Below the pieces are notes generated by a model. It did no database searches and had not been told where the DNA came from. It saw only the letters and a program-made list of their open reading frames with translations. From Sphingobacterium thalpophilum (GTDB lineage: Bacteria; Bacteroidota; Bacteroidia; Flavobacteriales; Flavobacteriaceae): a stretch of DNA of 14,297 nt. Where the stretch lies: contig CALPOS020000034.1 in the NCBI GenBank assembly GCA_943325255.2, positions 1-14,297 of the forward strand. The letters run 5' to 3'. The translations under genes and the position numbers were made by a program. Shown here piece by piece: positions 1 through 8,890 of this stretch. Positions within the stretch are counted from its first letter, which is position 1. Every line of letters begins with the position of its first letter.

Positions 1-3000
1 ACCACTACATAGCCTGAAGTGGCATTGGCAGGTACTGTAAAGGTGATATTAGTGGCTGTAACACTGCTTAAAGTGCCTACGCTAGTACCATTTATGGTAA
101 CTGAAGTAGCCCCAGTTAAGAACGATCCTGTAATTGAAACAGAAGCACCTTGGCATGCAGAGTTAGCACTTAAGGTTGAAATAATAGGCGATTGATTTTG
201 CTCGTAATGATACATAGTTCCATCGTTTTTACCTACAATCATATCTAGCAAACCATCTCCGTCAATGTCAGTAAATGTAGGTGCACTGAAATCACCTACA
301 TCAATTCCATTGAAACTTGGAGTAGTCAAAGTAAAGCTGATGCTATTGGCGGTAATTTGCTCATAATGTCTTATGGTTCCATCGTTTTTACCTACAAACA
401 TATCCAGCAAACCATCACCATCAAGGTCAGTAAATGTAGGTGCACTACAAGAACCGACATTTACGCCGTTAAAGCCAGCACTAACCAACGTAAAGCTGAC
501 GCTGGGGGCAGCATTTTGCTCATAATGGTAAAGGAAACCACTTTGACAACCTACAAGCATATCCAGCAAACCATCTCCGTCCAAGTCTGTAAATGTAGGT
601 TTACTGATTCCCCCCGAGACATTAATTCCATTGAAGGTAGTAGGAACTAAAGTAAAGCTAGTGCTATTGGCCAAATTTTGCTCGTAATGGCTCAGCCCTC
701 CATCATTTCTACCAATAATCATATCCAGCAACCCATCACCATCAAGGTCAGTAAAGGTAGGTGCAATACGAGAACCCATATTATTAATTAAATTGAAGGC
801 TGCAGTTCTAAAAGTAAAGTTTGTAATATTGGCAGTAGTTTGCTCATAGTGGCTAAGAGTTCCATCACCTTTTCCTACAAGCATATCCAACAATCCATCA
901 CTATCAAGGTCAGTAAAGGTAGGTGCACTTAGACCACCGTCATTAATTGAATTGAAGGATGCAGCAACGGAAGTAACTACATTTGACGACGACTGCCTGC
1001 TCACAGGAATAGAAGAGGAAAGTGCATAGCAACCACCTAAGTTAGATACGCTAACTTTTCCGGTATTAGCCACTCTTGGCACTGTGGCTGTTATTTGAGT
1101 ATTACTGTTTACTGTAAATTTGGCAGGAATTTCTCCAAACTTAACGGAAGTAGTTCCCGTAAGGTTGGATCCAGTGATTACTAAACTACTATTCATAGCA
1201 GTAGAACTACTACCAAAGCTGGTAAATGTAGGAGGGGTATATACCGTTACATTAACTGCGCTTGAAGTTGCACTACATGAAAAGGAATTGGTAACCTGTA
1301 CACTATAGATTGTTGAAGTCGTTGGACTTACCGAAATATCATTAGTTGTCTGATTTCCCGGTGTCCATACATAACTTGCAAATCCCGTTGGCGCTGATGA
1401 TGTTGTCCATGATATGCCATAAGTAGTTAATGCTCCGGTTCTGGCATTTGGCGAAGCATCAGCTGCTGTTGTCCCCGTTCCTTCATTAAAACGATAAAAC
1501 GCTTGTAGGCTAGTTTCAGATCCAGTTAGTCCATTATTCATTTCATTCTGTAATTGTATTGCAGTTCTTGCTGAACTAAATACTGAAACTTGATCGATAG
1601 TTCCAATAAATCTCGCATTGTTATAATAATTATTCCCAATCATAGTTCCAATATTTGAAGAGCTTCCAGTTTCAGCAGTAGTAGTAAAAACACTTACTCC
1701 ATTTTTATAAAAAGTAATTCCAGAAGGTGACCATGTAACAGAAACAAACTCCCATGTATTGATTACCGCAGGAATTCCTGTATTTATATCCCTTCCAGCT
1801 AAAATATGATAGTTTCCGTCTGATGCTGCGAGAATTCCTCGATCATATCCCCCATCATCGTTTGTAATTATTACTACATTAGAACTTGTGGTTCTATAAA
1901 CCCAAGCCGAAGCAGTTAAGGTTGGATAAACTGCAGGATTTATATTTAATGAACCAATATTAACACTTCCTGCATTTCCATCAAAACTAAGCGCATTTAC
2001 TGCCCCTCCTTTGGCTGAAATTGTAATGTTGTTACCAACACAAACTGCTGTGCTTGGTGCTGTTTCTAAGTTCACTACCGCTGCTGGGTTTACGGTTACA
2101 TCCACTGTAAAAGCAGAGCCGATGCAACCATTTGCTGTAGGAGTTACTGTATAGCGAACAACACCAACTGTAGATGTTGTATTGGTTAATGTTTGTGCAA
2201 TTGGTCCGGCTACACCTGTAGTTTGATTTGAAAATCCTGTTACGCTACCTGATTGTAAGGCAGCACTCCAGGTAAACGTTGCTCCGCTTGTGGCAGAATT
2301 TAAGGCAATTGATGTGGCTACGCCGCTACATCTTGTTTGTGCTGTGGCTGATCCGGTAGCAATAGGATTTACCGTAATCGTTCCTGTTGCATTTACCGTT
2401 CCACAACCTCCCGTCAACGGTATGCTGTAATTGAAGGTGCCTGCTGCGCTTGGTGTCCCACTAATCGTAATGGTATTAGCAGCCCAAGCAGCTGTTACGC
2501 CTGCCGGAAGTCCTGTAGCCGCTCCGATGCCAGTAGCACCTACTGTGGTTTGTTTGATAGGTGTTAATGCAGTATTCATACATACCGCAGCAGCTGTATA
2601 ATACGCGTTAATCCTAGTAGTAAGCTGCGTGATAGCAGTACCGGATAAAGCGGCATTATAAAGCAATACATCTGTAAATTCACAATTGGAAGTTTCATTT
2701 GCAGCGCCACTAATAGCATTATAGCCATTCAATTGAATTCCATTCGGAGCAGCTACTCCTGCATTATTGGAGAAGATCTGAACACCATTTTTATACACCG
2801 TTGATAAACTTCCTGTTCCTGTGACCGCATAAATATTATACTGATTAGCCACCGTTGGTGTGGCACTTTGATTACTTGAACTGACCCAACCTTCAAAAAA
2901 AGCCATATCCATGCCGCCTCCCCAATAACCCAACAACCAGTTGTTGCTTCGGGCCGATAGCACTCTTTGAGACGTGCCGATGACCCTCGAGCCATAAATA

Positions 3001-4700
3001 GCCGAATAAGCGCCCGCATAATTGACCGAATTGAACATGTATTGCGAAGTCGTAAAACGAAGTATGGGTTTATTGTTGATACCTGATAAAACCAGTAAAG
3101 GCTGCGCAGCAGCAGTAGGCTGCGTAACATCGCCACCATTACCAGATTGATCATAGAGCTTGGTACAATAACCACTAGCGCCATTCAACCAAGTTGAAAT
3201 AGCAGTTACATCTAAATTATTGCCTACAAAACCAAAATCCTGCTCCTGATTATCTGTAGATCTTCTCAAACGCAAGGCAGCTCCTGTATAGGACGTCTTC
3301 AATCTTCGCATACCCACCGCTAATTTGGCGTTGGTTGGAACTTCATCCAAAGGTGCCATTTCTCCTGCAGTGTTTACAGTAACTGTAATTGGCGTAGTCA
3401 CTACACGTGAACAACCAGCTCCAGAGGTTAAGGTATAGCTTAGCGTGGAAGATCCTGAAGCAACACCGGTAACCAAACCTGTATTGCTCACAGTCGCAGA
3501 AGCATAATTACCACTAGGAAATGACCATACACCACCTAGGGTAGCATTACTCATTTGAGTGGTACCCGTTCCACAAATAGTACTGGTGCCTGTAATAGAA
3601 GCTACAGAAAAACTGTTCCCGGCAATCCAGTTAGAAGTTGCTCCAGTGAGCGCCATATTGGTTAAAGTACCGTCGAAATGACTATAGCTTTTGTCAAACA
3701 ATGTCGTTACGGCTGTATTGGCGCCGCTTGCGGTACCTTGATTAAAATCATAATAGGCTACTACACCTGTTTCTGTTCCGGCAAGTTCGCTATTCATCGA
3801 ACTGCGAATTTGATCTTGTGTTTTGGCATAATTAAAGACACAGAATTCATCGACAGCGCCATCAAAAACTTCTCCTCCATTAAATTGAGCACCTATGATT
3901 AAATTATGAGGGTCTGTACCATTAACGCCCGGCGATGGAATAGCGCTTCCTTTTGTGGCCACTAAAGTACCATCAAGATACAGAAACGTATTGCTGCTTG
4001 TTCGAACAACGGTATAATGGTGCCAAGCCGCATCGGTAGGAAAATTGACTCCGGTAGCACCCCAAGAATCGCCTAATCTTATTTTTCCATCTGCTCCTGG
4101 ACCCAAATACAGATTTCGCCCCTGAGCGAAAATCTGACTAAAAAATCCCGGGTGATTGGTAAATTGTTTGGCCCACACAGAAACAGTATAATCCCCAGTA
4201 ACAGGCACAACGTCATTCGGACCGTTTACATAATCATTAGCCCAATCAAATCGCAGCGCATTACCAAAATTACCCGGCAAATTGGCAGCTACACTACTAA
4301 CCAAAAATTGAAAGCCGCTGAAAAGAACTGAATCATCAGAAGAAAACGTCACTTTGACCTTATTCGCCGGAAAAGTATATACCGTTCCTGCTGCAGGTCT
4401 CCAATTACTTAAATAGGGTGTTGTATTATCATTTAAATAAACATATAAAAAATCATAATTAGCCTCTGTAGTAAAAGCATTGACCTGAAAGCGGATCTGC
4501 GAGCAGCTTGCTGTGGTTACAGTGACACTACCGTTAGTATTAAAATTATAATAATTAGGGTAATTAGCCGATTGGATAAACACATTAGCCGCAGATACAT
4601 CTGCTGTTAAGGCACTGTTGTCTAAGGTGTAAACAGTCTGCGAATAAGTAATTGCACTATGTAAAAACAATGCAAGTAGTAGATAAGTGATTTTCTTCAT
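1..4700 (-). CDS. Giant secreted modular surface protein (P1), CUB/LamG/GH54-like/TIG/FG-GAP, 3' end beyond window
   Basis: The frame is open from an ATG at 4700 to the left edge: 1566 codons, no stop. A lysine-hydrophobic signal peptide (MKKITYLLLALFLHS, cleavage near residue 20) indicates export, presumably to the cell surface. Approximate module order: CUB-like (22-133, YPNYYNFN and SSDDSVLFSGFQF); LamG 1 (139-360); Ig-like (365-446); region like the N-terminal part of GH54 arabinofuranosidase B (445-705, LYDQSGNGGDVTQ); Ig-like (712-776); PKD-like (776-895); LamG 2 (about 897-1093) inserted before the second half of a PKD/Ig-like domain (1095-1137); TIG (1150-1231); five FG-GAP repeats (about 1236-1501, DLDGDGLLD loops); second TIG, cut by the window edge. 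The modules suggest glycan or surface binding; no catalytic residue could be verified. A type IX secretion sorting domain, if present, lies outside. It is downstream of the LytTR regulator with its own upstream region. Role (adhesin or polysaccharide binding) is inferred. Confidence 0.93.
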   Translation of the reverse strand, partial: MKKITYLLLALFLHSAITYSQTVYTLDNSALTADVSAANVFIQSANYPNYYNFNTNGSVTVTTASCSQIRFQVNAFTTEANYDFLYVYLNDNTTPYLSNWRPAAGTVYTFPANKVKVTFSSDDSVLFSGFQFLVSSVAANLPGNFGNALRFDWANDYVNGPNDVVPVTGDYTVSVWAKQFTNHPGFFSQIFAQGRNLYLGPGADGKIRLGDSWGATGVNFPTDAAWHHYTVVRTSSNTFLYLDGTLVATKGSAIPSPGVNGTDPHNLIIGAQFNGGEVFDGAVDEFCVFNYAKTQDQIRSSMNSELAGTETGVVAYYDFNQGTASGANTAVTTLFDKSYSHFDGTLTNMALTGATSNWIAGNSFSVASITGTSTICGTGTTQMSNATLGGVWSFPSGNYASATVSNTGLVTGVASGSSTLSYTLTSGAGCSRVVTTPITVTVNTAGEMAPLDEVPTNAKLAVGMRRLKTSYTGAALRLRRSTDNQEQDFGFVGNNLDVTAISTWLNGASGYCTKLYDQSGNGGDVTQPTAAAQPLLVLSGINNKPILRFTTSQYMFNSVNYAGAYSAIYGSRVIGTSQRVLSARSNNWLLGYWGGGMDMAFFEGWVSSSNQSATPTVANQYNIYAVTGTGSLSTVYKNGVQIFSNNAGVAAPNGIQLNGYNAISGAANETSNCEFTDVLLYNAALSGTAITQLTTRINAYYTAAAVCMNTALTPIKQTTVGATGIGAATGLPAGVTAAWAANTITISGTPSAAGTFNYSIPLTGGCGTVNATGTITVNPIATGSATAQTRCSGVATSIALNSATSGATFTWSAALQSGSVTGFSNQTTGVAGPIAQTLTNTTSTVGVVRYTVTPTANGCIGSAFTVDVTVNPAAVVNLETAPSTAVCVGNNITISAKGGAVNALSFDGNAGSVNIGSLNINPAVYPTLTASAWVYRTTSSNVVIITNDDGGYDRGILAASDGNYHILAGRDINTGIPAVINTWEFVSVTWSPSGITFYKNGVSVFTTTAETGSSSNIGTMIGNNYYNNARFIGTIDQVSVFSSARTAIQLQNEMNNGLTGSETSLQAFYRFNEGTGTTAADASPNARTGALTTYGISWTTSSAPTGFASYVWTPGNQTTNDISVSPTTSTIYSVQVTNSFSCSATSSAVNVTVYTPPTFTSFGSSSTAMNSSLVITGSNLTGTTSVKFGEIPAKFTVNSNTQITATVPRVANTGKVSVSNLGGCYALSSSIPVSRQSSSNVVTSVAASFNSINDGGLSAPTFTDLDSDGLLDMLVGKGDGTLSHYEQTTANITNFTFRTAAFNLINNMGSRIAPTFTDLDGDGLLDMIIGRNDGGLSHYEQNLANSTSFTLVPTTFNGINVSGGISKPTFTDLDGDGLLDMLVGCQSGFLYHYEQNAAPSVSFTLVSAGFNGVNVGSCSAPTFTDLDGDGLLDMFVGKNDGTIRHYEQITANSISFTLTTPSFNGIDVGDFSAPTFTDIDGDGLLDMIVGKNDGTMYHYEQNQSPIISTLSANSACQGASVSITGSFLTGATSVTINGTSVGTLSSVTATNITFTVPANATSGYVV
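199..1000 (-). repeat. Five tandem FG-GAP/VCBS-type repeats within P1
   Basis: A common anchor on the plus strand (tgctcgtaatg or tgctcataatg-like) recurs at 199, 358, 517, 679 and 841, so units are 159, 159, 162 and 162 nt (53-54 residues). Each unit encodes SAPTFTDLDGDGLLDM-like followed by VGKNDGT and HYEQ. The D-x-D-x-D-G-x-x-D loop is the calcium-binding signature of FG-GAP/VCBS propeller repeats. Copies differ mainly at loop positions. They lie between two TIG-like domains. Five units may be an incomplete propeller, or the propeller may close by another arrangement. Confidence 0.9.
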
Positions 4701-4754
4701 GAAATTTAAGTGTTACTCAAACAACTCTTGTGTATTGATATTTAAAATAAGGCG

Positions 4755-4820
4755 CAAATAATGAAATTTATTTATACACCTGATTGAAAAGTCACGAACA
4801 GGTCGTTTCATGTCCCGAAC
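4755..4820 (-). promoter_or_regulatory. Candidate LytTR operator (two direct repeats) and promoter region of P1
   Basis: On the minus strand GTTCGGGAC (4820-4812) and GTTCGTGAC (4799-4791) match at 8 of 9 positions and are exactly 21 bp apart. LytTR regulators such as AgrA are known to bind paired 9-bp direct repeats with this two-turn spacing and a GTT core. A TATTTG element at 4760-4755 is an imperfect version of the Bacteroidota -7 box; with it, the repeats would lie just upstream of the -33 position, as expected for an activator. The site lies between the LytTR gene and P1, about 90 bp from the P1 ATG. Binding by the neighbouring regulator is inferred. Confidence 0.45.
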
Positions 4821-4834
4821 GCATCACAACCTGC

Positions 4835-4858
4835 AAAAAAAGCCGATGAAATGCATCG
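4835..4858 (-). terminator. Weak intrinsic terminator candidate after the response regulator
   Basis: On the minus strand CGATG (4858-4854), a 5-nt loop and CATCG (4848-4844) form a short stem, followed after GC by seven T residues (4841-4835). It begins about 34 nt past the regulator stop. The stem is only 5 bp (6 with a G-T pair), so termination may be partial; it separates the kinase-regulator operon from the P1 upstream region. Confidence 0.45.
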
Positions 4859-4891
4859 ATAGTATTTCAAATCTACTAGTATGAAAGAGGA

Positions 4892-5596
4892 TTATATTTT
4901 TTGAAGAAGTGTTTCTCTAACCTCTTTGGAAATAGGAATTGTTAGCTGGGATATTAACAAATTTTTTCTGTTAATTTTAGTAACCTGCTTCACATTGACG
5001 ATATAGAATCTGTTTATTTTTAAAAATTGTTCTGCAGGGAGTAAAGCAATAATTTTGCTCGAGCTATAGCGCACCACTATCTTTTTTCCGCAAGTAAAAT
5101 AAATATCAAAATAGTGATGGTCATTTTTTAAATATATAATATCATCTAACATTACTTTTTCATAGGTAGTACCTACTTTTAAAACAATATATTCAGATGG
5201 GTTTAAATCTGAATTTACATTAGTATTAAAATTATTCCACCCAATTTCTATAGCTGAAAACAAATCGTGTTTCGAAAACGGTTTTACTAAAAAAGCAAGA
5301 GGCTTAATTTCTTTGGCTCTATTAATAGTAGCTGAATCGCTATTGGCGGTTAGAAAAATAACAGGTGTATTAAAACTATCTTTTATTTCTAACGCCAAAT
5401 CAATACCGTCTTTTTTAGTGCCCAAATTAATATCAAGCAATACTAAATCAGGAGTACTTTTTGCGATCATATCCATAGCCTCTTTATATTTACCAACAGT
5501 TCCTACTACTTCATATCCTATAGTTTCTAGGGCTAAAACTATTGTTTTTGCAATAATGATTTCGTCTTCTACAATGGCTATTTTAATTTTATCCAT
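4892..5596 (-). CDS. LytTR-family two-component response regulator
   Basis: A 234-residue DNA-binding response regulator of the AgrA/LytR type. The receiver domain (about 4-122) has the acidic pair E10/D11, phospho-acceptor D55 in DLVLLDINLG, T83 in VIFLTA and K105 in LVKPF, so all active-site residues are present. A linker leads to a LytTR domain (about 136-234) with typical IIYLKNDHHYFDIY, RYSSSK and FLKINRFYIVNV segments. It starts with ATG 9 nt after the stop of the sensor kinase, so the two are almost certainly cotranscribed and form a pair. By family, phosphorylation should promote binding to paired direct repeats; a candidate site lies about 70-100 bp past its stop, in front of P1. Length is normal for the family. 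No sign of truncation. Confidence 0.97.
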   Translation of the reverse strand: MDKIKIAIVEDEIIIAKTIVLALETIGYEVVGTVGKYKEAMDMIAKSTPDLVLLDINLGTKKDGIDLALEIKDSFNTPVIFLTANSDSATINRAKEIKPLAFLVKPFSKHDLFSAIEIGWNNFNTNVNSDLNPSEYIVLKVGTTYEKVMLDDIIYLKNDHHYFDIYFTCGKKIVVRYSSSKIIALLPAEQFLKINRFYIVNVKQVTKINRKNLLISQLTIPISKEVRETLLQKI

Positions 5597-5605
5597 TCGA
5601 TTTTA

Positions 5606-8600
5606 TTATTCATTTCGTGCTTTAAAATCTTTAAACAAAATGGTAAACACACTCCCATTCTCAAATTTATAGGTTGCATTTCCATTGATTTGATTTGATA
5701 ATCCTTTTATTAAATCCAGTCCTAAAGAGGTTGCTGTTTCAAAATCAATTCCTTTTTTTAGACCGGGGCCATTGTCTTTGTATATCAGTTTGTAGGCGCC
5801 TCTTTTTAAATCAATGATATCAATTTCTATTTTTTTAGCTTGGTTTCCTTTTGTAAAAAACTTATACGAATTGGTGATTAATTCGTTGAGTATTAACCCT
5901 AAGGGCACGGCTGTGTCAATATTAATAAATATTTCCTTATTTTCAATTGAAAAGGCCACGCTATTGTTTTGGTTTTCAAAGAGCCCCGCCACTTTACTAG
6001 ATAAATCTCTAGCAAAAGAGCTAAATTCGATGTTGCCCAAATTTTCGTTTTGATATAAATTTTGATGGATTAACGCAATGCTACTTAACCTACTTTGACC
6101 TTCTGCTATGGCGGCTACAGCATTTTTATCGGTTAATTGTGATTTTTGCAATTCAAACAATCCGCTAATGACTTGCAAATTATTTTTGACACGGTGGTGT
6201 ACTTCGGTAAGCAAGAGTTCTTTATCTTTTAATGCTGATCTCAGCGCAACAGTTCGGCTGTCTACTTTCAATTCTAATTTGCGATTCTCTTTAAGGAGTT
6301 TATAGGTTCGGAAACGGAAGTAAAAAACAATTCCCCCTACTACGAGCAAACCTACAACAATCAAAAACCAAAGTTGTAAATAAAAAGGTTTCAACACGAC
6401 GATAGGAAAAACAATAGGATTGCTGTTCCATTGCCCGTTCACCAATTGTGCTTTAATATGCATTTTAAATTCGCCATAGGGCAAACCACTCAAACGAATT
6501 GTGTTTTCCTCTATAGTATTCCAGTCTGCATCAATGCCTTCTATTTTGTAGGCATACAAGTGTTTGCGTTGTTGAAAATCCAATAGTTGAAACGCTAAAA
6601 TCAAAAGGGTATCATCCGATTGCATTACTGTTTTTTTATCTTGCTTCAAAGCAATCAAAACATCGATTAGCTTTTTTTCTTTTCCGGAATACTTGGTTAA
6701 TGCGGTTAAGGCAAAGGAAGGTTCCTTTTTGGATTCAAATGCCATTACTTGTTTGGGATTAAAAGCATTCACACCATCTAACCCTCCAAAATACATCGTG
6801 CCATCAGCAGCCTTAAAAGAAGAGGTTCTATTGAATTCATTATTGTTTAGTCCATCATTAGTCGTGTAAACAGAAGTAGTATATGTTACGGTATTGAAAC
6901 GCAATAAACCATTATAAGTAGCAATCCATAGATTTTTATCTGAATCTTCCTCTATGCGATACAAGATCATGGCGGGAAGTCCTTGTGCTGCCGTAAATTG
7001 TTTTACACTAATCTTTTTATCGGTTTTGGAGTGTCGCCAGTCCCAACGGAAAAGCCCTTCTCCACTACTAGCAATCCAACAGATTCCATGGGCATCCTCG
7101 TGCATATCAAAAATAGTGGTGATAGGCAGATGATGTGAAGCATCGTTAGTCAAACTTCCATAATAATCGACTATAGTATTGTTTTTATCGATTAAAAAAA
7201 GCCCATTCTCAGCCACAGCGACCAGTCCTTTTCCCTTGGTTTTGACAAATCGATAGACGTTTTTCGCTTTTGGAATTGAGGAAGATGCATACTGAAGGGG
7301 GTTGCTTTTTTTCGTAAGAATATCAAATTGACTCAAACCACCAACATATCCTGCCAACAGCATGCTGTCGGATACTGCGGATAGCGACCACATATAATTG
7401 AAACCAAAATTTTCTCCAACAGCACCAAATTCTATGGATTTGTTTTTAGCAGGGTCATATTCAAAAATTTTATCTACGCCACCAATATAAAATTTATTCT
7501 TATGCTTCAATAAAGCATTAAAGGCAGAATTATTTGTGGCATAAGACACTTTCTCTCCATGAGGCGTAGCTTTGGAAATACATAAATATTGCCACACATT
7601 GGCATATAAAGTGCTGGTTGATTTAGTAGCATTGGGATCAAAACTAGGGTCTACATATATTCCTCTAACTTGATAAAATGTGGGCTTTGATATTTGCTCT
7701 TTCGAAAAATAACTTCTGAAATAGTTGGGTTTTATACTAATTTGAATGACGCCTGAATTGGTGCATAACCAACGATTTCCTCTACTATCTTTAAATGTAG
7801 ATTTAATATTAAAATCCGTATAATTGCCTAATTCTTCTGGTTTGGCAATCAAAAAATAATTTTTATCATCTATTAGATAAATTCCATTTTTTACATTGCT
7901 AACTAAATTAGCATCATCTGAATGTGATGGAGAAAACCACCATGCATATTCAGCTACAGGGTATAAATGCAAATATGTTTCCCGGTTTTGCTTTATAAAA
8001 CTATTTTCAGCATCCGGAAAATTACTTTCTGATACAGCATTAGTGGTAGTGTTATAGATCAAAAATGATTTATTTTTCGTGATAGAAAATACACGTTCTT
8101 CCGGTTTGTTAGAAAAAGGAATAATGGTACCCTCTGTAATTAAATAACTGGGGTTCCCTAATTTTTTCAAAAGGATACTCCCGTTTTGAATCATTGAAGA
8201 AATAGTGATATCGATAATTTCTGATTCTTCTACTTTTTTATCAACATTCCATGCTGGTAATGCTCCCACAAGCTTAAACCCTTTTGCAACAGTATACTTC
8301 CAAAGTTGAAAAGGCATTGCGGTTACAAAAAACATATTTTTGTTGACATCATTAGCCATCCATACAACGTCTTTCGTTGTAAAGGGTAATTTAGGATAAG
8401 TACTTTCTAAGGTTTGTAGCGTATAGTTGTTTAAATCGATAACTTGTATGATACCCTTTTTTATGGTATTGATACTTTTGTTGTGAAATGCAATAATCAA
8501 ATGGTTCTTTTCATCTATCGAAAGAGAGGCTATCTCATTCTCTAAAAGTCCAAAATTCTGTTTGTTAAATGTTTTAAAGGAGTTGCCATCATATCGTGAG

Positions 8601-8860
8601 AGACCATTAGTGGTGCCGAACCACATAAATCCGTCTTTATCTTCAATGGCTGATGTAACTTGTCTGGCAGCCAAGCCGTCCTCTACAGCCAAAGAATGCT
8701 TCGTGATAATATATTTATCTGTTTTTGTTATGGCTACTGTTTGAGCGTTTGAAGGAGTGCTCATAAAAAGTAAAACCATTGCAGCAACAAGGGAACTTCT
8801 ATTTATCCCAGAGCGAATAAATGAATTACTGATGAAGAAATATTTGATTCTTATGCGCAA
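5606..8860 (-). CDS. Membrane sensor histidine kinase with periplasmic propeller (Reg_prop/Y_Y_Y/HisKA_2/HATPase)
   Basis: A 1084-residue sensor kinase. A hydrophobic signal segment (24-36) ends at SNA-Q (cleavage near 39). Residues about 45-720 hold two-component-regulator propeller repeats (for example DKDGFMWFGTTNGLSRYDG), likely forming beta-propellers that sense a periplasmic ligand. A Y_Y_Y domain (about 740-823) precedes one transmembrane helix (830-850) and a charged signalling helix. HisKA_2 has EVHHRVKNNLQVI; the likely phospho-acceptor is H889, just before RVKNN. The ATPase domain shows an N box (about 990-998), a G1 box D1029-NGPG and a G2 box LGLDLIKGL. It lacks fused receiver and DNA-binding domains, so it should signal to the LytTR regulator 9 nt downstream. 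The first codon is TTG; no ATG lies between the upstream stop (8893-8891) and the signal core, and the next ATG (codon 28) would destroy the signal peptide. The ligand cannot be read from sequence. Confidence 0.96.
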   Translation of the reverse strand: MRIRIKYFFISNSFIRSGINRSSLVAAMVLLFMSTPSNAQTVAITKTDKYIITKHSLAVEDGLAARQVTSAIEDKDGFMWFGTTNGLSRYDGNSFKTFNKQNFGLLENEIASLSIDEKNHLIIAFHNKSINTIKKGIIQVIDLNNYTLQTLESTYPKLPFTTKDVVWMANDVNKNMFFVTAMPFQLWKYTVAKGFKLVGALPAWNVDKKVEESEIIDITISSMIQNGSILLKKLGNPSYLITEGTIIPFSNKPEERVFSITKNKSFLIYNTTTNAVSESNFPDAENSFIKQNRETYLHLYPVAEYAWWFSPSHSDDANLVSNVKNGIYLIDDKNYFLIAKPEELGNYTDFNIKSTFKDSRGNRWLCTNSGVIQISIKPNYFRSYFSKEQISKPTFYQVRGIYVDPSFDPNATKSTSTLYANVWQYLCISKATPHGEKVSYATNNSAFNALLKHKNKFYIGGVDKIFEYDPAKNKSIEFGAVGENFGFNYMWSLSAVSDSMLLAGYVGGLSQFDILTKKSNPLQYASSSIPKAKNVYRFVKTKGKGLVAVAENGLFLIDKNNTIVDYYGSLTNDASHHLPITTIFDMHEDAHGICWIASSGEGLFRWDWRHSKTDKKISVKQFTAAQGLPAMILYRIEEDSDKNLWIATYNGLLRFNTVTYTTSVYTTNDGLNNNEFNRTSSFKAADGTMYFGGLDGVNAFNPKQVMAFESKKEPSFALTALTKYSGKEKKLIDVLIALKQDKKTVMQSDDTLLILAFQLLDFQQRKHLYAYKIEGIDADWNTIEENTIRLSGLPYGEFKMHIKAQLVNGQWNSNPIVFPIVVLKPFYLQLWFLIVVGLLVVGGIVFYFRFRTYKLLKENRKLELKVDSRTVALRSALKDKELLLTEVHHRVKNNLQVISGLFELQKSQLTDKNAVAAIAEGQSRLSSIALIHQNLYQNENLGNIEFSSFARDLSSKVAGLFENQNNSVAFSIENKEIFINIDTAVPLGLILNELITNSYKFFTKGNQAKKIEIDIIDLKRGAYKLIYKDNGPGLKKGIDFETATSLGLDLIKGLSNQINGNATYKFENGSVFTILFKDFKARNE

Positions 8861-8882
8861 GTCTGGATGATGTCTTAAAAAA

Positions 8883-8890
8883 CAAATATA
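8883..8890 (-). promoter_or_regulatory. Bacteroidota -7 promoter element of the kinase-regulator operon
   Basis: The minus strand reads TATATTTG, an exact fit to the Bacteroidota -7 consensus TAnnTTTG. It lies 22 nt upstream of the kinase TTG codon, which would give a short leader. No good TTTG or TTG was found at the expected -33 distance, where the DNA is A/T-rich, so the promoter may be weak or activator-dependent. Confidence 0.5.

Noticed and set aside
199..1000. Regular repeats as a CRISPR-like array
   Set aside because: The 159-162 nt units are in-frame FG-GAP protein repeats with no short repeat-spacer structure.
357..1308. Plus-strand frames of 97 codons (357-650) and 62 codons (1120-1308)
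   Set aside because: Both lie opposite P1 modules with clear minus-strand coding sense and show no domain of their own.
2753..3184. 143-codon minus-strand frame starting MALVVIV
   Set aside because: It is in another frame of P1, whose own frame continues uninterrupted here with the recognisable GH54-like region.
4868..4875. TAGATTTG on the minus strand as the P1 promoter
   Set aside because: It fits TAnnTTTG but the terminator-like hairpin (4835-4858) lies between it and P1; it could at most add readthrough transcripts.
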